DNA from: Croceitalea dokdonensis DOKDO 023
Lineage (GTDB): Bacteria; Bacteroidota; Bacteroidia; Flavobacteriales; Flavobacteriaceae
Length of the DNA stretch: 64,000 bases
Direction of reading: 5' to 3'
Assembly (NCBI RefSeq): GCF_001306415.1
Contig: NZ_LDJX01000001.1
Location: 682,001-746,000, forward strand
The notes below the pieces were generated by a model that ran no database searches, had not been told where the DNA came from, and saw nothing but the letters and a program-made list of their open reading frames with translations. Made by a program: the position numbers and the translations under genes. Positions 36,215 through 45,178 of this stretch are shown here, piece after piece (position 1 is the first letter of the stretch; each line of letters starts with the position of its first letter).

Positions 36215-36595
36215 ATGAAAACAACACTACAGCTCGCGGCAATTTATAATATACTTTGGGGTGCTTGGGTTGTCTTATTCCCAAATCACTTTTTTGATTT
36301 AGTTGGCATGGAGCCCTTAAACCATCCCATGGTTTGGCAGGGAATGGGGATGGTCATTGGTGTTTACGGTCTTGGCTATTGGTGGGCATCTTATAACCCG
36401 TTAAAACATTGGCCCATTGTGGCTGTTGGCTTTCTGGGAAAGCTGTTTGGACCCATAGGCTTTATTCTAAATTACATCAATGGAGACGTACCCTTTGAGT
36501 TTATTTATACGCTAATTACCAATGATTTTATCTGGTGGGTGCCATTCTTCCTTATTCTCAGGAATGTCCATCAGAAAACAAAATGGAAACTGTGA
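36215..36595 (+). CDS. conserved four-helix membrane protein
   Basis: A 126-residue hydrophobic protein with four predicted membrane segments (about residues 5-24, 40-60, 68-88, 95-113) and the conserved-looking phrases YNILWGAWVVLFPNHFFD and GLGYWWASYNP. Related short proteins occur near photolyase and DoxX-like genes in Bacteroidota and have no known function. It overlaps the DoxX-like gene by 13 bases. Confidence 0.75.
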   Translation: MKTTLQLAAIYNILWGAWVVLFPNHFFDLVGMEPLNHPMVWQGMGMVIGVYGLGYWWASYNPLKHWPIVAVGFLGKLFGPIGFILNYINGDVPFEFIYTLITNDFIWWVPFFLILRNVHQKTKWKL

Positions 36596-36963
36596 CGCTA
36601 AAAAAATACCTGAGGGCTATTTTGGCTGGCTTTATGGTCATTGCTGGTGTCAACCATTTTTTGCAACCCGAATTCTATATCCCCTTAATTCCGGATTACC
36701 TGCCATTTCCTGGTGCCATAAATAGTGTTTCCGGTAGCTTGGAATTCTTATTTGGATGCCTTTTGATATGGGAACGCTACAGACTGTTCGCTGCGTACGG
36801 CCTTATCGCTTTACTGCTATTATTCATTCCCTCCCATACCTATTTTATCTCTTTGGGCAGTTGTATTCCCCAAGGGTTATGTACGGCAGCTTGGGTAAGC
36901 TGGACAAGATTGATATTAGTACATCCCCTTTTGCTATTTTGGGTCTGGTATGTTCGCGAGTAA
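36583..36963 (+). CDS. DoxX-like membrane protein
   Basis: A 126-residue membrane protein with four helices and DoxX-type features: AGFMVIAGVNHFLQPEFYIP near residue 14, then LPFPGAINSVSGSLEFLFG. Start at the ATG 36583, overlapping the preceding gene by 13 bases. DoxX family members are associated with thiosulfate or redox metabolism, but small variants like this remain uncharacterised. Confidence 0.8.
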   Translation: METVTLKKYLRAILAGFMVIAGVNHFLQPEFYIPLIPDYLPFPGAINSVSGSLEFLFGCLLIWERYRLFAAYGLIALLLLFIPSHTYFISLGSCIPQGLCTAAWVSWTRLILVHPLLLFWVWYVRE

Positions 36964-37261
36964 ATCCCAACCAAGCCACCTCCATAAACCTTACATAACC
37001 GTATGATGTAAACTATAAACAGGGTACCTAAAACCTAGATTGTTGTATACGTCTTATGGCTTGGCACTCTGTTTTAAAAATAATTTGTTTAATAGTTTTA
37101 CTACTTCAATTAAACTTGAGTCTTAAAAACACCCTTTATAAAAGCCCAATATTATTGATTTTCTAAAAGGACAATAGGATTTCAAATATCTTTTGTCGTT
37201 TTTTTAGCATTAAACAAAATTTGATTTATATTTAGTCACAAACAAAATCAACTTTAAATTT
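36964..37261. other. AT-rich leader region of the BLUF gene
   Basis: About 300 bases without a gene. It holds several GTTTAA/TTAAAC stretches (for example near 37086-37093 and 37208-37215) that recur in front of the photolyase operon, but no convincing consensus promoter. Confidence 0.4.
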
Positions 37262-37687
37262 ATGCATTCGCTCGTTTACCGTTCGGTTGCCGATACTGCC
37301 TTTATTTTACCTGAAATCTACAGCATGCTGAGCAAGGCAAAAGAGTATAATTCCGAACATCAAATTACTGGCTGTCTTTTATACCACAATTCTAGTTTTT
37401 TACAGCTTTTGGAAGGAGAGGAGCAAGAGGTTCATCAGCTTTTTGACAAAATTTCCAAAGACGCTAGACACCATAACGTGACTATTATCCAAGAAGAAGC
37501 GAGGGAAAAACGTTTATTTGAGAGGTGGAGTATGGCTTTTCATGATTACGGTCAAAACGGAATGTCTGCACATTTAAAAATGCAGCAAATAGATTCTTTT
37601 GTTACCAACTCTAAGGTCTTTACAGTGAAAAATGGACTGGTCTTGCCATTCTTTTCTAACGCCAAGGAAATTTTGTTTTCAAACTAA
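37262..37687 (+). CDS. BLUF domain blue-light sensor
   Basis: A 141-residue single-domain BLUF protein. Flavin-site residues line up exactly with the AppA spacing: Tyr6, Asn30, Gln48, Trp89 and Met91 (AppA Y21, N45, Q63, W104, M106). The phrase SFLQLLEGEEQEV is the family hallmark. It binds FAD and shifts hydrogen bonding of the Gln on blue light. It has no output domain, only a 45-residue tail, so signalling must pass to a partner, perhaps the membrane protein encoded five bases downstream. Genomic proximity to the photolyase operon suggests a light-response neighbourhood. Confidence 0.93.
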   Translation: MHSLVYRSVADTAFILPEIYSMLSKAKEYNSEHQITGCLLYHNSSFLQLLEGEEQEVHQLFDKISKDARHHNVTIIQEEAREKRLFERWSMAFHDYGQNGMSAHLKMQQIDSFVTNSKVFTVKNGLVLPFFSNAKEILFSN

Positions 37688-37692
37688 CCCCA

Positions 37693-38121
37693 TTGCTTAC
37701 GCATCTCCCACTATTGTTCGATTTTGGTACTTTGGTATTGATTTGGCTGGTACAACTGGTCATATACCCAAGTTTTGGCCACTATCAAGTCCCTAATTTA
37801 AAGCGGTGGCACACCACCTATACCTTGCGGGTAACGTTTATTGTTTTGCCCTTGCTTTTTGGCCAGCTTATTTGCACAGGATACTTAATCTATCAAGAAT
37901 ATACCTTGCTTTTGTTGTTAAAAATGTTAGGGATTATTGGGGCATGGGCACTCACTTTTGGGATATTTGTACCACTTCACGGAAAAGTAGAGGGCAGCGG
38001 TGACCAAGTAATTAAGACCATCACAAAACAATTGGTGATTAAAAATTGGTGGAGAACCACCTTATGGACCTTAGCTTTTATTTTGGAACTTTTAAGGCAA
38101 CTTATACCCGGTCTATCTTAG
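37693..38121 (+). CDS. conserved four-helix membrane protein next to the BLUF gene
   Basis: A 142-residue hydrophobic protein with four predicted membrane helices (about residues 9-28, 47-67, 72-93, 121-137) and the stretch LIWLVQLVIYPSFGHYQ, known from small uncharacterised Bacteroidota proteins. It begins at a TTG five bases after the BLUF stop, so the start is uncertain, and its end overlaps the convergent murA by 20 bases. Tight linkage makes it a candidate output partner of the sensor. Confidence 0.65.
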   Translation: MLTHLPLLFDFGTLVLIWLVQLVIYPSFGHYQVPNLKRWHTTYTLRVTFIVLPLLFGQLICTGYLIYQEYTLLLLLKMLGIIGAWALTFGIFVPLHGKVEGSGDQVIKTITKQLVIKNWWRTTLWTLAFILELLRQLIPGLS

Positions 38122-39409
38122 CTCCTATGGCCCTTAACCGTCCATCTATATTTTCATAGCCTCGATCAATCTGTTCAATATTATGGATGGTGGATGTTCC
38201 TCTTGCCGAAAGTGCCGCTATCAACAAGGACACCCCGGCGCGAATATCCGGTGAGGTCATTACCGTTGCTTTAAGGGTAGATTGAAAATTGTGGCCAATG
38301 ACCGTAGCACGGTGCGGATCGCACAATATTATCTTCGCCCCCATATCCAGCAATTTATCCACAAAGAACAGTCGGCTTTCAAACATTTTTTGGTGAATCA
38401 CCACCTCGCCTTTTGCTTGTGTTGCCACAACCAACAGTATACTGAGGAGGTCTGGTGTGAGCCCTGGCCATGGCGCATCTGCAATGGTTAAAATACTGCC
38501 GTCAATATAATTCTGTACTTGGTACCCTTTGTCATGCCTTGGGATGTGGATATCATCATTCTGCCGTTCCACGGTAATGCCCAGTTTTTCAAAGGCAAGG
38601 GGAATTTGCCCCAAATCGTCCCAACTCACATTTTTAATGGTAAGCTCGCTTTTGGTCATTGCGGCCAGACCGATCCAACTGCCAATTTCAATCATATCAG
38701 GAAGCATTGTATGCTCGGTCCCACCAAGGCTGTCCACCCCTTCTATGTGTAAAAGGTTGGAGCCAATACCCGAAATCTTTGCGCCCATACGCACGAGCAT
38801 CTTGCAAAGTTGTTGCAAATAAGGTTCACACGCTGCATTGTAAATGGTGGTCTTCCCTTCTGCAAGCACGGCGGCCATTACAATATTGGCAGTTCCGGTT
38901 ACGGAAGCTTCATCCAAAAGCATATACGTACCCACCAATTTTTTGGCTTCCACACCATAGAAATACTCTTCCCTATTGTATCTAAATGTTGCACCTAGTT
39001 TTATAAAACCTTCAAAATGGGTATCCAACCTACGGCGACCTATTTTATCACCGCCGGGCTTAGGGATATACCCTTTGCCAAAACGGGACAATAGCGGCCC
39101 TACCAGCATTATAGAACCTCTTAACCCACGGCCATCCTGTTTAAACTGATCGGATTGTAGGTAATCCAGGTTCACATCATCTGCCTTAAAGGTGTAAGAA
39201 CCAGGGCCTTTTTTTTGGATTTTAACCCCTAAATCTTCCAATAAATCAATCAATTTATTGACATCAACAATATCAGGGATGTTGTTAATGGTCACTTTTT
39301 CTGGCGTTAACAAAACTGCACAAAGTATTTGCAGGGCTTCGTTCTTTGCCCCTTGTGGAGTGATTTCACCTGTTAATTGATGGCCTCCCTCTATTCTAAA
39401 TGTTCCCAT
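38102..39409 (-). CDS. murA: UDP-N-acetylglucosamine 1-carboxyvinyltransferase, Asp-type
   Basis: A 435-residue MurA, catalysing the first committed step of peptidoglycan synthesis (enolpyruvyl transfer to UDP-GlcNAc). Markers: QGAKNEALQILCAVLLTPE near residue 19, RGSIMLVGPLLSRFG near 97, PDMIEIGSWI and RAGVSLLIAALSARG. The active-site loop reads PKPGGDKIG, so Asp121 replaces the usual Cys. Asp-type MurA enzymes in other bacteria are known to be active and insensitive to fosfomycin. The DUF4290 gene lies 17 bases upstream, likely co-transcribed. Confidence 0.95.
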   Translation of the reverse strand: MGTFRIEGGHQLTGEITPQGAKNEALQILCAVLLTPEKVTINNIPDIVDVNKLIDLLEDLGVKIQKKGPGSYTFKADDVNLDYLQSDQFKQDGRGLRGSIMLVGPLLSRFGKGYIPKPGGDKIGRRRLDTHFEGFIKLGATFRYNREEYFYGVEAKKLVGTYMLLDEASVTGTANIVMAAVLAEGKTTIYNAACEPYLQQLCKMLVRMGAKISGIGSNLLHIEGVDSLGGTEHTMLPDMIEIGSWIGLAAMTKSELTIKNVSWDDLGQIPLAFEKLGITVERQNDDIHIPRHDKGYQVQNYIDGSILTIADAPWPGLTPDLLSILLVVATQAKGEVVIHQKMFESRLFFVDKLLDMGAKIILCDPHRATVIGHNFQSTLKATVMTSPDIRAGVSLLIAALSARGTSTIHNIEQIDRGYENIDGRLRAIGAKIDRV

Positions 39410-39426
39410 GAAAAAATGGTCAGGTA

Positions 39427-40086
39427 TTAATATCGCTTCTTACCACGATTTTGGTTGCGATTGTTCTTTTTACCGTTATTGTTACCGGTGCGGTTACCCT
39501 TTTGGATACGATTCTTTAAAAACTGATTACTATCGGTAAGGGATTCACCATCCGGTGCCAAATCAATTTCACCGTTACTCAATTCCTTGAGGTGTTTAAA
39601 GATGGCGCTATCCTCAACGGTATCCTTGTTCCAGTTCAGGTAACACTTTTTCATGTGGTTGGCAATGGCATATTCCAGACCGTCCCGTAAATCACCCTTT
39701 TCCCATTTAATGGCAACATCGATCATTCTTTTAATGTTGTTCCCATAGAATCTATACTTGGGAAAGTTTTGGGGGTACTCCAATGGTTCCGGCCGTTGGC
39801 GCAATACCTCCTTGGATGTAATGGGGAAAGGAGAGTCTACATCCAACTTAAAATCGGACATGATAAACAATTGATCCCAAAGTTTATGCTGAAAATCTGG
39901 CACGTCCCGTAAATGGGGTTGTAAATTGCCCATTACACTAATAATTGCCTGGGCCACTTTATTGCGTTCTTCCCTATCCTCAATGGAAACCGCATGGTCT
40001 ACCATTTTTTGGAAGTGCCTCCCGTATTCAGGGATAATAAGTTGTGGTCTTTCTGTATTGTACTCTAAATGTTCTACTAAATTCAA
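39427..40086 (-). CDS. DUF4290 domain-containing protein
   Basis: A 219-residue cytoplasmic protein of the Bacteroidota-specific DUF4290 family (VEHLEYNTERPQLIIPEYGR near the start; YGNNIKRMIDVAIKWE near 110). The C-terminal 35 residues are a basic, asparagine- and glycine-rich tail (KGNRTGNNNGKK), suggesting nucleic acid or ribosome contact. It precedes murA by 17 bases on the same strand, an order conserved in Flavobacteriia as far as I recall. Function unknown. Confidence 0.88.
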   Translation of the reverse strand: MNLVEHLEYNTERPQLIIPEYGRHFQKMVDHAVSIEDREERNKVAQAIISVMGNLQPHLRDVPDFQHKLWDQLFIMSDFKLDVDSPFPITSKEVLRQRPEPLEYPQNFPKYRFYGNNIKRMIDVAIKWEKGDLRDGLEYAIANHMKKCYLNWNKDTVEDSAIFKHLKELSNGEIDLAPDGESLTDSNQFLKNRIQKGNRTGNNNGKKNNRNQNRGKKRY

Positions 40087-40252
40087 TCTGGAAAGTTTAT
40101 GATTACTGTAAACAAGAAGTAGTTGTTTAACGACCGCAAAATACTAAAATTATACCAGTATGCAGATACTCGGGTTTCAAAATACGTGAAAAAACCATAA
40201 AAACAAGCTATTCCATGCTTTCATAGGTTCGTCAGGGAACCTTAAAACAAAA

Positions 40253-40540
40253 CTATAAGGATATTACCCCATCTATGTGAGAAACCTGCTTATACTTTGC
40301 GATTACCGCATCAGGGTCCGACATGCTTACAGTTATGGAAACGCTGGTATAGGTGCCCTTTTTGGATTGCTTGGATTCTATGACCGCACCAGCGGTATCA
40401 AAAATAGACTTTATCTCTGCAATCTTATCCTTGTCCGTAGGTACAATAAATTTATACAAATAGTTTGATGGCCATGAACTATGTTCCAAAAGTTGGTCCT
40501 TTAAACGACTATAAAATACATCTGATTGTTTTTTATCCAT
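40253..40540 (-). CDS. DUF493 (YbeD-like) family protein
   Basis: A 95-residue protein with the ferredoxin-like DUF493/YbeD pattern: YLYKFIVPTDKDKIAEIKSIF, then SKKGTYTSVSITVSMSDPDAV. Start at the ATG 40540; the 13 extra upstream codons are unsupported. YbeD-like domains resemble ACT-type regulatory domains; function not established. It is divergent from the following ATPase gene. Confidence 0.85.
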   Translation of the reverse strand: MDKKQSDVFYSRLKDQLLEHSSWPSNYLYKFIVPTDKDKIAEIKSIFDTAGAVIESKQSKKGTYTSVSITVSMSDPDAVIAKYKQVSHIDGVISL

Positions 40541-40629
40541 CCTGCTGTTTTTCTGCAAAGATACACGCTCAGATTTCATTTTTTAGAGCGGTAGGTATTT
40601 CATTACTTTGCAGGATATTCCTAGAATAC

Positions 40630-41199
40630 ATGCTGCAAAAACGGATAGTGATTACTGGAGCACCTGGCACGGGAAAAACGGCTGTGATAGACCAGTTAGA
40701 AACAGATGGTTTTTTCTGTTTTCATGAGGTGATACGAAAAATGACAGCGGCCGCCAAGGCAGAGGACAACCAAAAGAACCAAGTGACCAACCCCTTGCTT
40801 TTTGTGGAAGACCCCATGTTGTTCAACACCAATTTATTAGCCCTTAGAAAGGAAGATTTCCATAAGGCAAAGGAGTATAAGGAACAATCCCTGTTTTTTT
40901 ATGATCGTGGAATGCCAGATGTTATGGCCTATATGGATTATTTTGGCCAATCCTATCCTCATTGGTTTAGGGAGGTTTGTGAGAAACATTCCTATGATAA
41001 AGTGTATGTTATGCCACCATGGTCCGATATTTATAGGAACGACAATGAACGATTGGAAACCTTTGAAGAAGCCAAGGCATTAGATACGTATTTGACCAAA
41101 ACCTACCAGGCTTTGGGATACCAAGTGATAGTGGTCCCTAAAACCACTATTGAAAAGCGGGTGGAATTTATTCTGAACACTTTGATTGGTAATCCATGA
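40630..41199 (+). CDS. AAA-type P-loop ATPase
   Basis: A 189-residue P-loop protein of the AAA_28 kind: Walker A ITGAPGTGKTAVIDQL near residue 8, FFYDRGMPDVMAYMDYFG near 98, and VYVMPPWSDIYRNDNERLET near 128. Such proteins are predicted NTPases or kinases and are unstudied. I start at the ATG at 40630, immediately before the Walker motif. Its stop overlaps the recQ start (ATGA), so the pair is co-translated. Confidence 0.85.
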   Translation: MLQKRIVITGAPGTGKTAVIDQLETDGFFCFHEVIRKMTAAAKAEDNQKNQVTNPLLFVEDPMLFNTNLLALRKEDFHKAKEYKEQSLFFYDRGMPDVMAYMDYFGQSYPHWFREVCEKHSYDKVYVMPPWSDIYRNDNERLETFEEAKALDTYLTKTYQALGYQVIVVPKTTIEKRVEFILNTLIGNP

Positions 41200-43100
41200 C
41201 CAAACGGCCAAAAGAGATTTTACAACAATACTGGGGACATTCCTCCTTTAGAGGCTCGCAACAGGAAGTCATTGATGCTGTATTGGAAGGTAAGGACGTG
41301 TTGGCCCTGATGCCAACGGGCGGCGGCAAATCCTTATGCTACCAAATTCCGAGCTTGGTCTCCGATGGTATTTGCATTGTGGTATCTCCGTTAGTGGCAC
41401 TGATACAAAACCAAGTGGCCGAACTTAAGTCCAAGGGCATCAAGGCCATTGCCCTGACAGGAGGCATTAAACCCCATGAAATAAATGACCTTTTGGACAA
41501 TTGCATGTATGGCAACTACAAGTTTCTCTACCTTTCACCAGAACGGCTGCAACAGCCGGTAATCCAAGAAAGAATTAGGCAGATGCAGGTTAACCTTTTT
41601 GCGATTGATGAAGCCCATTGTATCTCCCAATGGGGGCATGATTTTAGGCCTGCTTATTTAAACTGCGCTATTTTACGGGAAATCCATCCAGAAATACCTA
41701 TGTTGGCCTTAACGGCAACGGCAACACCCCAGGTAAGCAAGGAAATAGAGGATAATTTAGGATTAAGATCTTTGCTTTTAGTAAAAGATTCGTTTGAGCG
41801 GAAAAACATTGGACTTAGCGTAGTACAAACAGAGGATAAAAACTATGGCTTACACCAATTGTTCAAAACGGAGGCCGTTAGTGGCATTGTTTATGTAAAA
41901 AGCAGGAGAAAAACCTTGGAGCTTGCTTCATTTTTAAATGCAAGGGGAATTAGCGCAGCTGCTTACCATGGTGGAATGTCCAAAAAAGATAAAGAAGAAC
42001 GTCTAAATGACTGGCTTGCCGAACGGACTCTGGTCATGGTGGCCACAAACGCCTTTGGTATGGGCATAGATAAGCCAAATGTTAGACTGGTGGTACATTT
42101 TGAAATACCGGATAGTATAGAGCATTATTTTCAAGAGGCTGGTCGTGCTGGGAGGGACGGGGCGCCTTCCAAAGCCATATTGCTGACCAACGACCATGAT
42201 ACAAAACATACTAAAAGACGGTTTTTGGCATCCTTGCCCAGTATTGGGTTTTTAAAGAAAACCTACCGCCACCTTACCAGTTATTTACAGATTGCCTACG
42301 GAGAAGGTAGTGGGGAGATGTACAGTCTAAATTTTAATAAATTCTGCCACAGATATGGGCTAGATGCCTTACTGACCTACAATACCCTGCAAATCTTTGA
42401 CCGCCAAGGCCTGTTGCAGTTAAACGAGACCTTTCACAAACGCACCACTGTGCATTTTACCATCACCAAAGAAACGTTATTTGGCTATCTGGAAAAAAAC
42501 AAGGCCATTGCACCCACTGTTTTGGTCCTACTCCGCACCTATGGCGGTGTTTTTGATTTTGAGACCAAAATAGATACGTATTTACTTGCAAAAAAAGTAG
42601 GCTGTCCGGAGCTCAACATCCATCAGACCTTGCAAAAACTCTCCGATGATTCCCTAATTGCTTATGAAACAAGTACCAATGATATCAGCTTAACTTTTCT
42701 GGTGCCCAGGGAAGATGAAAAGAGTATTTATGTTTTTGCGAAAACCATAACTAACTTTCATCAATTGAAAGTAAAAAAACTGGAGTCCGTATTGGATTAC
42801 CTTGCGAATACCAAAGAATGCCGTAGCCGCAGCCTGCTGCACTATTTTGGGGAAACTACCAACCACCGTTGTGGTATCTGCGATGTATGCACACGGAAAA
42901 GTAAAAATACCGCTACATCAACCGGTCTAAAAGCCATAATTTTACAGCAATTAAAAACAGGGGCAAAGACTTCCCGCATACTCACAGAACTCATAAAACA
43001 GCCGCCACAAGTAATAGTTGCAGAATTACAGGGGCTATTGGAGGAGGAAATCATCGCCATCAACCATAAAAACGAATATGTCATCATTGGTAAAAGATAA
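41196..43100 (+). CDS. recQ: ATP-dependent DNA helicase RecQ
   Basis: A 634-residue RecQ helicase. Motif I ALMPTGGGKSLCYQIP, motif II AIDEAHCISQWGHDFRPAY, motif III ALTATATPQV, motif V/VI TNAFGMGIDKPNVRLVVHF and HYFQEAGRAGRDGAPS. The RQC zinc region has C-R-S-R-S-L-L-H-Y-F and HRCGICDVC (four Cys). No HRDC domain is apparent, which is common in the short form. It unwinds DNA during recombination and repair. It overlaps the upstream ATPase by four bases and the downstream fmt by 23. Confidence 0.95.
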   Translation: MTKRPKEILQQYWGHSSFRGSQQEVIDAVLEGKDVLALMPTGGGKSLCYQIPSLVSDGICIVVSPLVALIQNQVAELKSKGIKAIALTGGIKPHEINDLLDNCMYGNYKFLYLSPERLQQPVIQERIRQMQVNLFAIDEAHCISQWGHDFRPAYLNCAILREIHPEIPMLALTATATPQVSKEIEDNLGLRSLLLVKDSFERKNIGLSVVQTEDKNYGLHQLFKTEAVSGIVYVKSRRKTLELASFLNARGISAAAYHGGMSKKDKEERLNDWLAERTLVMVATNAFGMGIDKPNVRLVVHFEIPDSIEHYFQEAGRAGRDGAPSKAILLTNDHDTKHTKRRFLASLPSIGFLKKTYRHLTSYLQIAYGEGSGEMYSLNFNKFCHRYGLDALLTYNTLQIFDRQGLLQLNETFHKRTTVHFTITKETLFGYLEKNKAIAPTVLVLLRTYGGVFDFETKIDTYLLAKKVGCPELNIHQTLQKLSDDSLIAYETSTNDISLTFLVPREDEKSIYVFAKTITNFHQLKVKKLESVLDYLANTKECRSRSLLHYFGETTNHRCGICDVCTRKSKNTATSTGLKAIILQQLKTGAKTSRILTELIKQPPQVIVAELQGLLEEEIIAINHKNEYVIIGKR

Positions 43101-44058
43101 AGAGTTAAGAATAGTGTACATGGGCACTCCAGACTTTGCGGTTGCAGGCCTAAAGTCACTATTAGCTCACGATTATAAGGTGGTTGGGGTAGTCACCGCA
43201 GCAGATAAACCTGCTGGCCGTGGAAGGAAAATTCAGGAATCCGCTATAAAAACCTATGCAAAATCAAAAAAGTTACAGATACTTCAACCTACCAACCTAA
43301 AAGATGACGGGTTTTTAGATCAGCTACAAAAGTTAAGGGCCAATCTATTTATCGTTGTAGCTTTTAGAATGCTGCCCAAGGTGGTCTGGCAAATTCCCGA
43401 ACACGGAACCTTTAACCTACATGCCTCCCTCTTACCGGAATACCGGGGAGCGGCCCCAATCAATTGGGCCATCATCAACGGGGAAAAAGAAACTGGGGTC
43501 ACCACCTTTTTTATTGATGAAAAAATAGATACCGGCAACATTATCCTACAAAAAAAAGCTCCTATTGCCAGTGATGAAACGGCAGGCAGCCTACACGACA
43601 GATTGATGGCCCTTGGGGCGGAAACCATAGTAGAAACGGTAAGACAGATTGACAATGGCAGCGTTTCCGTAACGGAGCAAAGACATTCCAAAGGTTTAAA
43701 AAAGGCACCAAAAATCTTTAGGGATACCTGTGCCATAGATTGGCATGCGCCCATGGAGAACATCCATAACCTTATCCGGGGACTGAGTCCTTATCCCGCA
43801 GCCTGGTCCACGCTCATACAGGGCAGTTCCCAAATCCATTTTAAATTGTTTAGTGCCGCCAAGTTACCGGCCACGCATGAACATGAAATTGGTAAAGTAA
43901 TCGTAAAAGACAAAAGCTTAAAGGTTGCAGTAAAAAACGGGTATATAGAATTACTGGAAATTCAACTTGCGGGCAAACGGCGTACCATGGTCAAAGACTT
44001 GCTTAACGGGTATCGTATTTCTGAAGGTGCCTATGTACGCTCAACCCAATCACAGTAA
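43078..44058 (+). CDS. fmt: methionyl-tRNA formyltransferase
   Basis: A 326-residue enzyme adding formyl from 10-formyl-THF to initiator Met-tRNA. Signatures: RIVYMGTPDFAVAGLKSLL at the start, GTFNLHASLLPEYRGAAPIN with the SLLP catalytic region and the Asn/His pair, and FFIDEKIDTGNII with the catalytic Asp. The C-terminal tRNA-binding domain covers about residues 210-320. Start at the ATG 43078, which overlaps recQ by 23 bases; the frame is open further up only through that overlap. Confidence 0.93.
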   Translation: MSSLVKDKELRIVYMGTPDFAVAGLKSLLAHDYKVVGVVTAADKPAGRGRKIQESAIKTYAKSKKLQILQPTNLKDDGFLDQLQKLRANLFIVVAFRMLPKVVWQIPEHGTFNLHASLLPEYRGAAPINWAIINGEKETGVTTFFIDEKIDTGNIILQKKAPIASDETAGSLHDRLMALGAETIVETVRQIDNGSVSVTEQRHSKGLKKAPKIFRDTCAIDWHAPMENIHNLIRGLSPYPAAWSTLIQGSSQIHFKLFSAAKLPATHEHEIGKVIVKDKSLKVAVKNGYIELLEIQLAGKRRTMVKDLLNGYRISEGAYVRSTQSQ

Positions 44059-44146
44059 AGGCTTGCGTAAAATATAGCTTTGGCGCTGCCTTTATCAACA
44101 AACTGCCCAAGTTATCAACAAAACAGCCGTTTTCCCTTGGTTTTAC

Positions 44147-44176
44147 TTGCCTCGCGACGAAATCCGTATAAATTTG
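44147..44176 (+). promoter_or_regulatory. consensus promoter of the HU gene
   Basis: TTG at 44147-44149 and TAAATTTG at 44169-44176 with exactly 19 bases between them, the textbook Bacteroidota promoter. The start codon is 41 bases downstream. Confidence 0.75.
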
Positions 44177-44217
44177 TTCAGCATTAAAATATTAACAACA
44201 ATTAATTTAATTCCATT

Positions 44218-44490
44218 ATGAACAAAACAGAATTAATCGATGCAATGGCAGCTGATGCAGGCATCACAAAGGCAGCAGCTAAAAAGTCATTGGAATCTTT
44301 CTTAGGAAATGTTGAAGGTTCTCTTAAAAAAGGAAACAGGGTCTCCTTAGTAGGTTTCGGATCTTGGTCTGTTTCTAAAAGAAACGCAAGAGAAGGTAGA
44401 AATCCACAAACTGGCCAGACCATTAAGATTGCAGCAAAAAATGTTGTTAAGTTTAAAGCAGGTACCGAACTAGGTAATGCAGTAAACTAA
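44218..44490 (+). CDS. HU family DNA-binding protein
   Basis: A 90-residue histone-like protein of the HU/IHF family: MNKTELIDAMAADAGITKAA, then VSLVGFGSWSVSKRNAREGR (the DNA-binding arm, with RNPQTGQTI following) and the C-terminal NVVKFKAGTELGNAVN. It binds and bends DNA without strong sequence preference. It has its own strong consensus promoter and is followed by an intrinsic terminator, so it is monocistronic. Confidence 0.95.
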   Translation: MNKTELIDAMAADAGITKAAAKKSLESFLGNVEGSLKKGNRVSLVGFGSWSVSKRNAREGRNPQTGQTIKIAAKNVVKFKAGTELGNAVN

Positions 44491-44514
44491 TTGCCCTACA
44501 TGGTAATGATTATT

Positions 44515-44543
44515 AAAAGCACCTTTTTTAAGGTGCTTTTATT
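44515..44543 (+). terminator. intrinsic terminator after the HU gene
   Basis: AAAAGCACCTT (44515-44525) pairs perfectly with AAGGTGCTTTT (44530-44540) around a T4 loop, and the 3' arm ends in a T run. Confidence 0.85.
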
Positions 44544-44617
44544 GTTTAGGGAGTTTTTGAAATGAAACCATAAAAGCTTACATTTAAGAACAGTTTAGTA
44601 TTAATCATCAAAAGGAT

Positions 44618-45166
44618 ATGCCAAAAAAAGGAAAACTTTTAATTGCAGAGCCCAACCTAACAGGTGATGTTTCCTTTAATCGTTCCGTTGTATTGTTAGC
44701 GGAACATAATGATGAAGGTTCCGTTGGCTTTATACTGAACAAACCTCTAGAATATGATATCTGTGATTTGGTCACTGAAATTAAAATTCCTTTTAAGGTT
44801 TATAACGGAGGGCCAGTGGAGCAAGATAACCTGTATTTTATCCACAAGGTTCCTGAGCTTATTGAGGGTAGCGTAGAGATTTCCGATGGCATTTATTGGG
44901 GTGGGGATTTTGAAAAAACCATTGAGTTGATCAATAGCCAGACCATTACAGAAGCAGATATTAGGTTTTTTCTGGGATATTCTGGTTGGGATTCCCTTCA
45001 GTTAGACCAAGAATTATCATCTAATTCATGGGTTGTGGTCCAAAACGAGTATCAAAGTGGGATTATAGAAAAATCCTCAACTGCGTTTTGGCGGGAAAAA
45101 ATGATAGAACTGGGCGGTGATTACCTTATTTGGTCCAATGCCCCTGAAAACCCAGCACTGAACTAG
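44618..45166 (+). CDS. YqgE/AlgH family protein
   Basis: A 182-residue YqgE/AlgH protein: GKLLIAEPNLTGDVSFNRSV at the start, GFILNKPLEYD near 47, VYNGGPVEQDNLYFIHK near 65, and RFFLGYSGWDSLQLDQEL near 115. The family is widespread with no firm biochemical function. It converges with the aminotransferase gene 13 bases away. Confidence 0.92.
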   Translation: MPKKGKLLIAEPNLTGDVSFNRSVVLLAEHNDEGSVGFILNKPLEYDICDLVTEIKIPFKVYNGGPVEQDNLYFIHKVPELIEGSVEISDGIYWGGDFEKTIELINSQTITEADIRFFLGYSGWDSLQLDQELSSNSWVVVQNEYQSGIIEKSSTAFWREKMIELGGDYLIWSNAPENPALN

Positions 45167-45178
45167 CTGTTGGACCCA

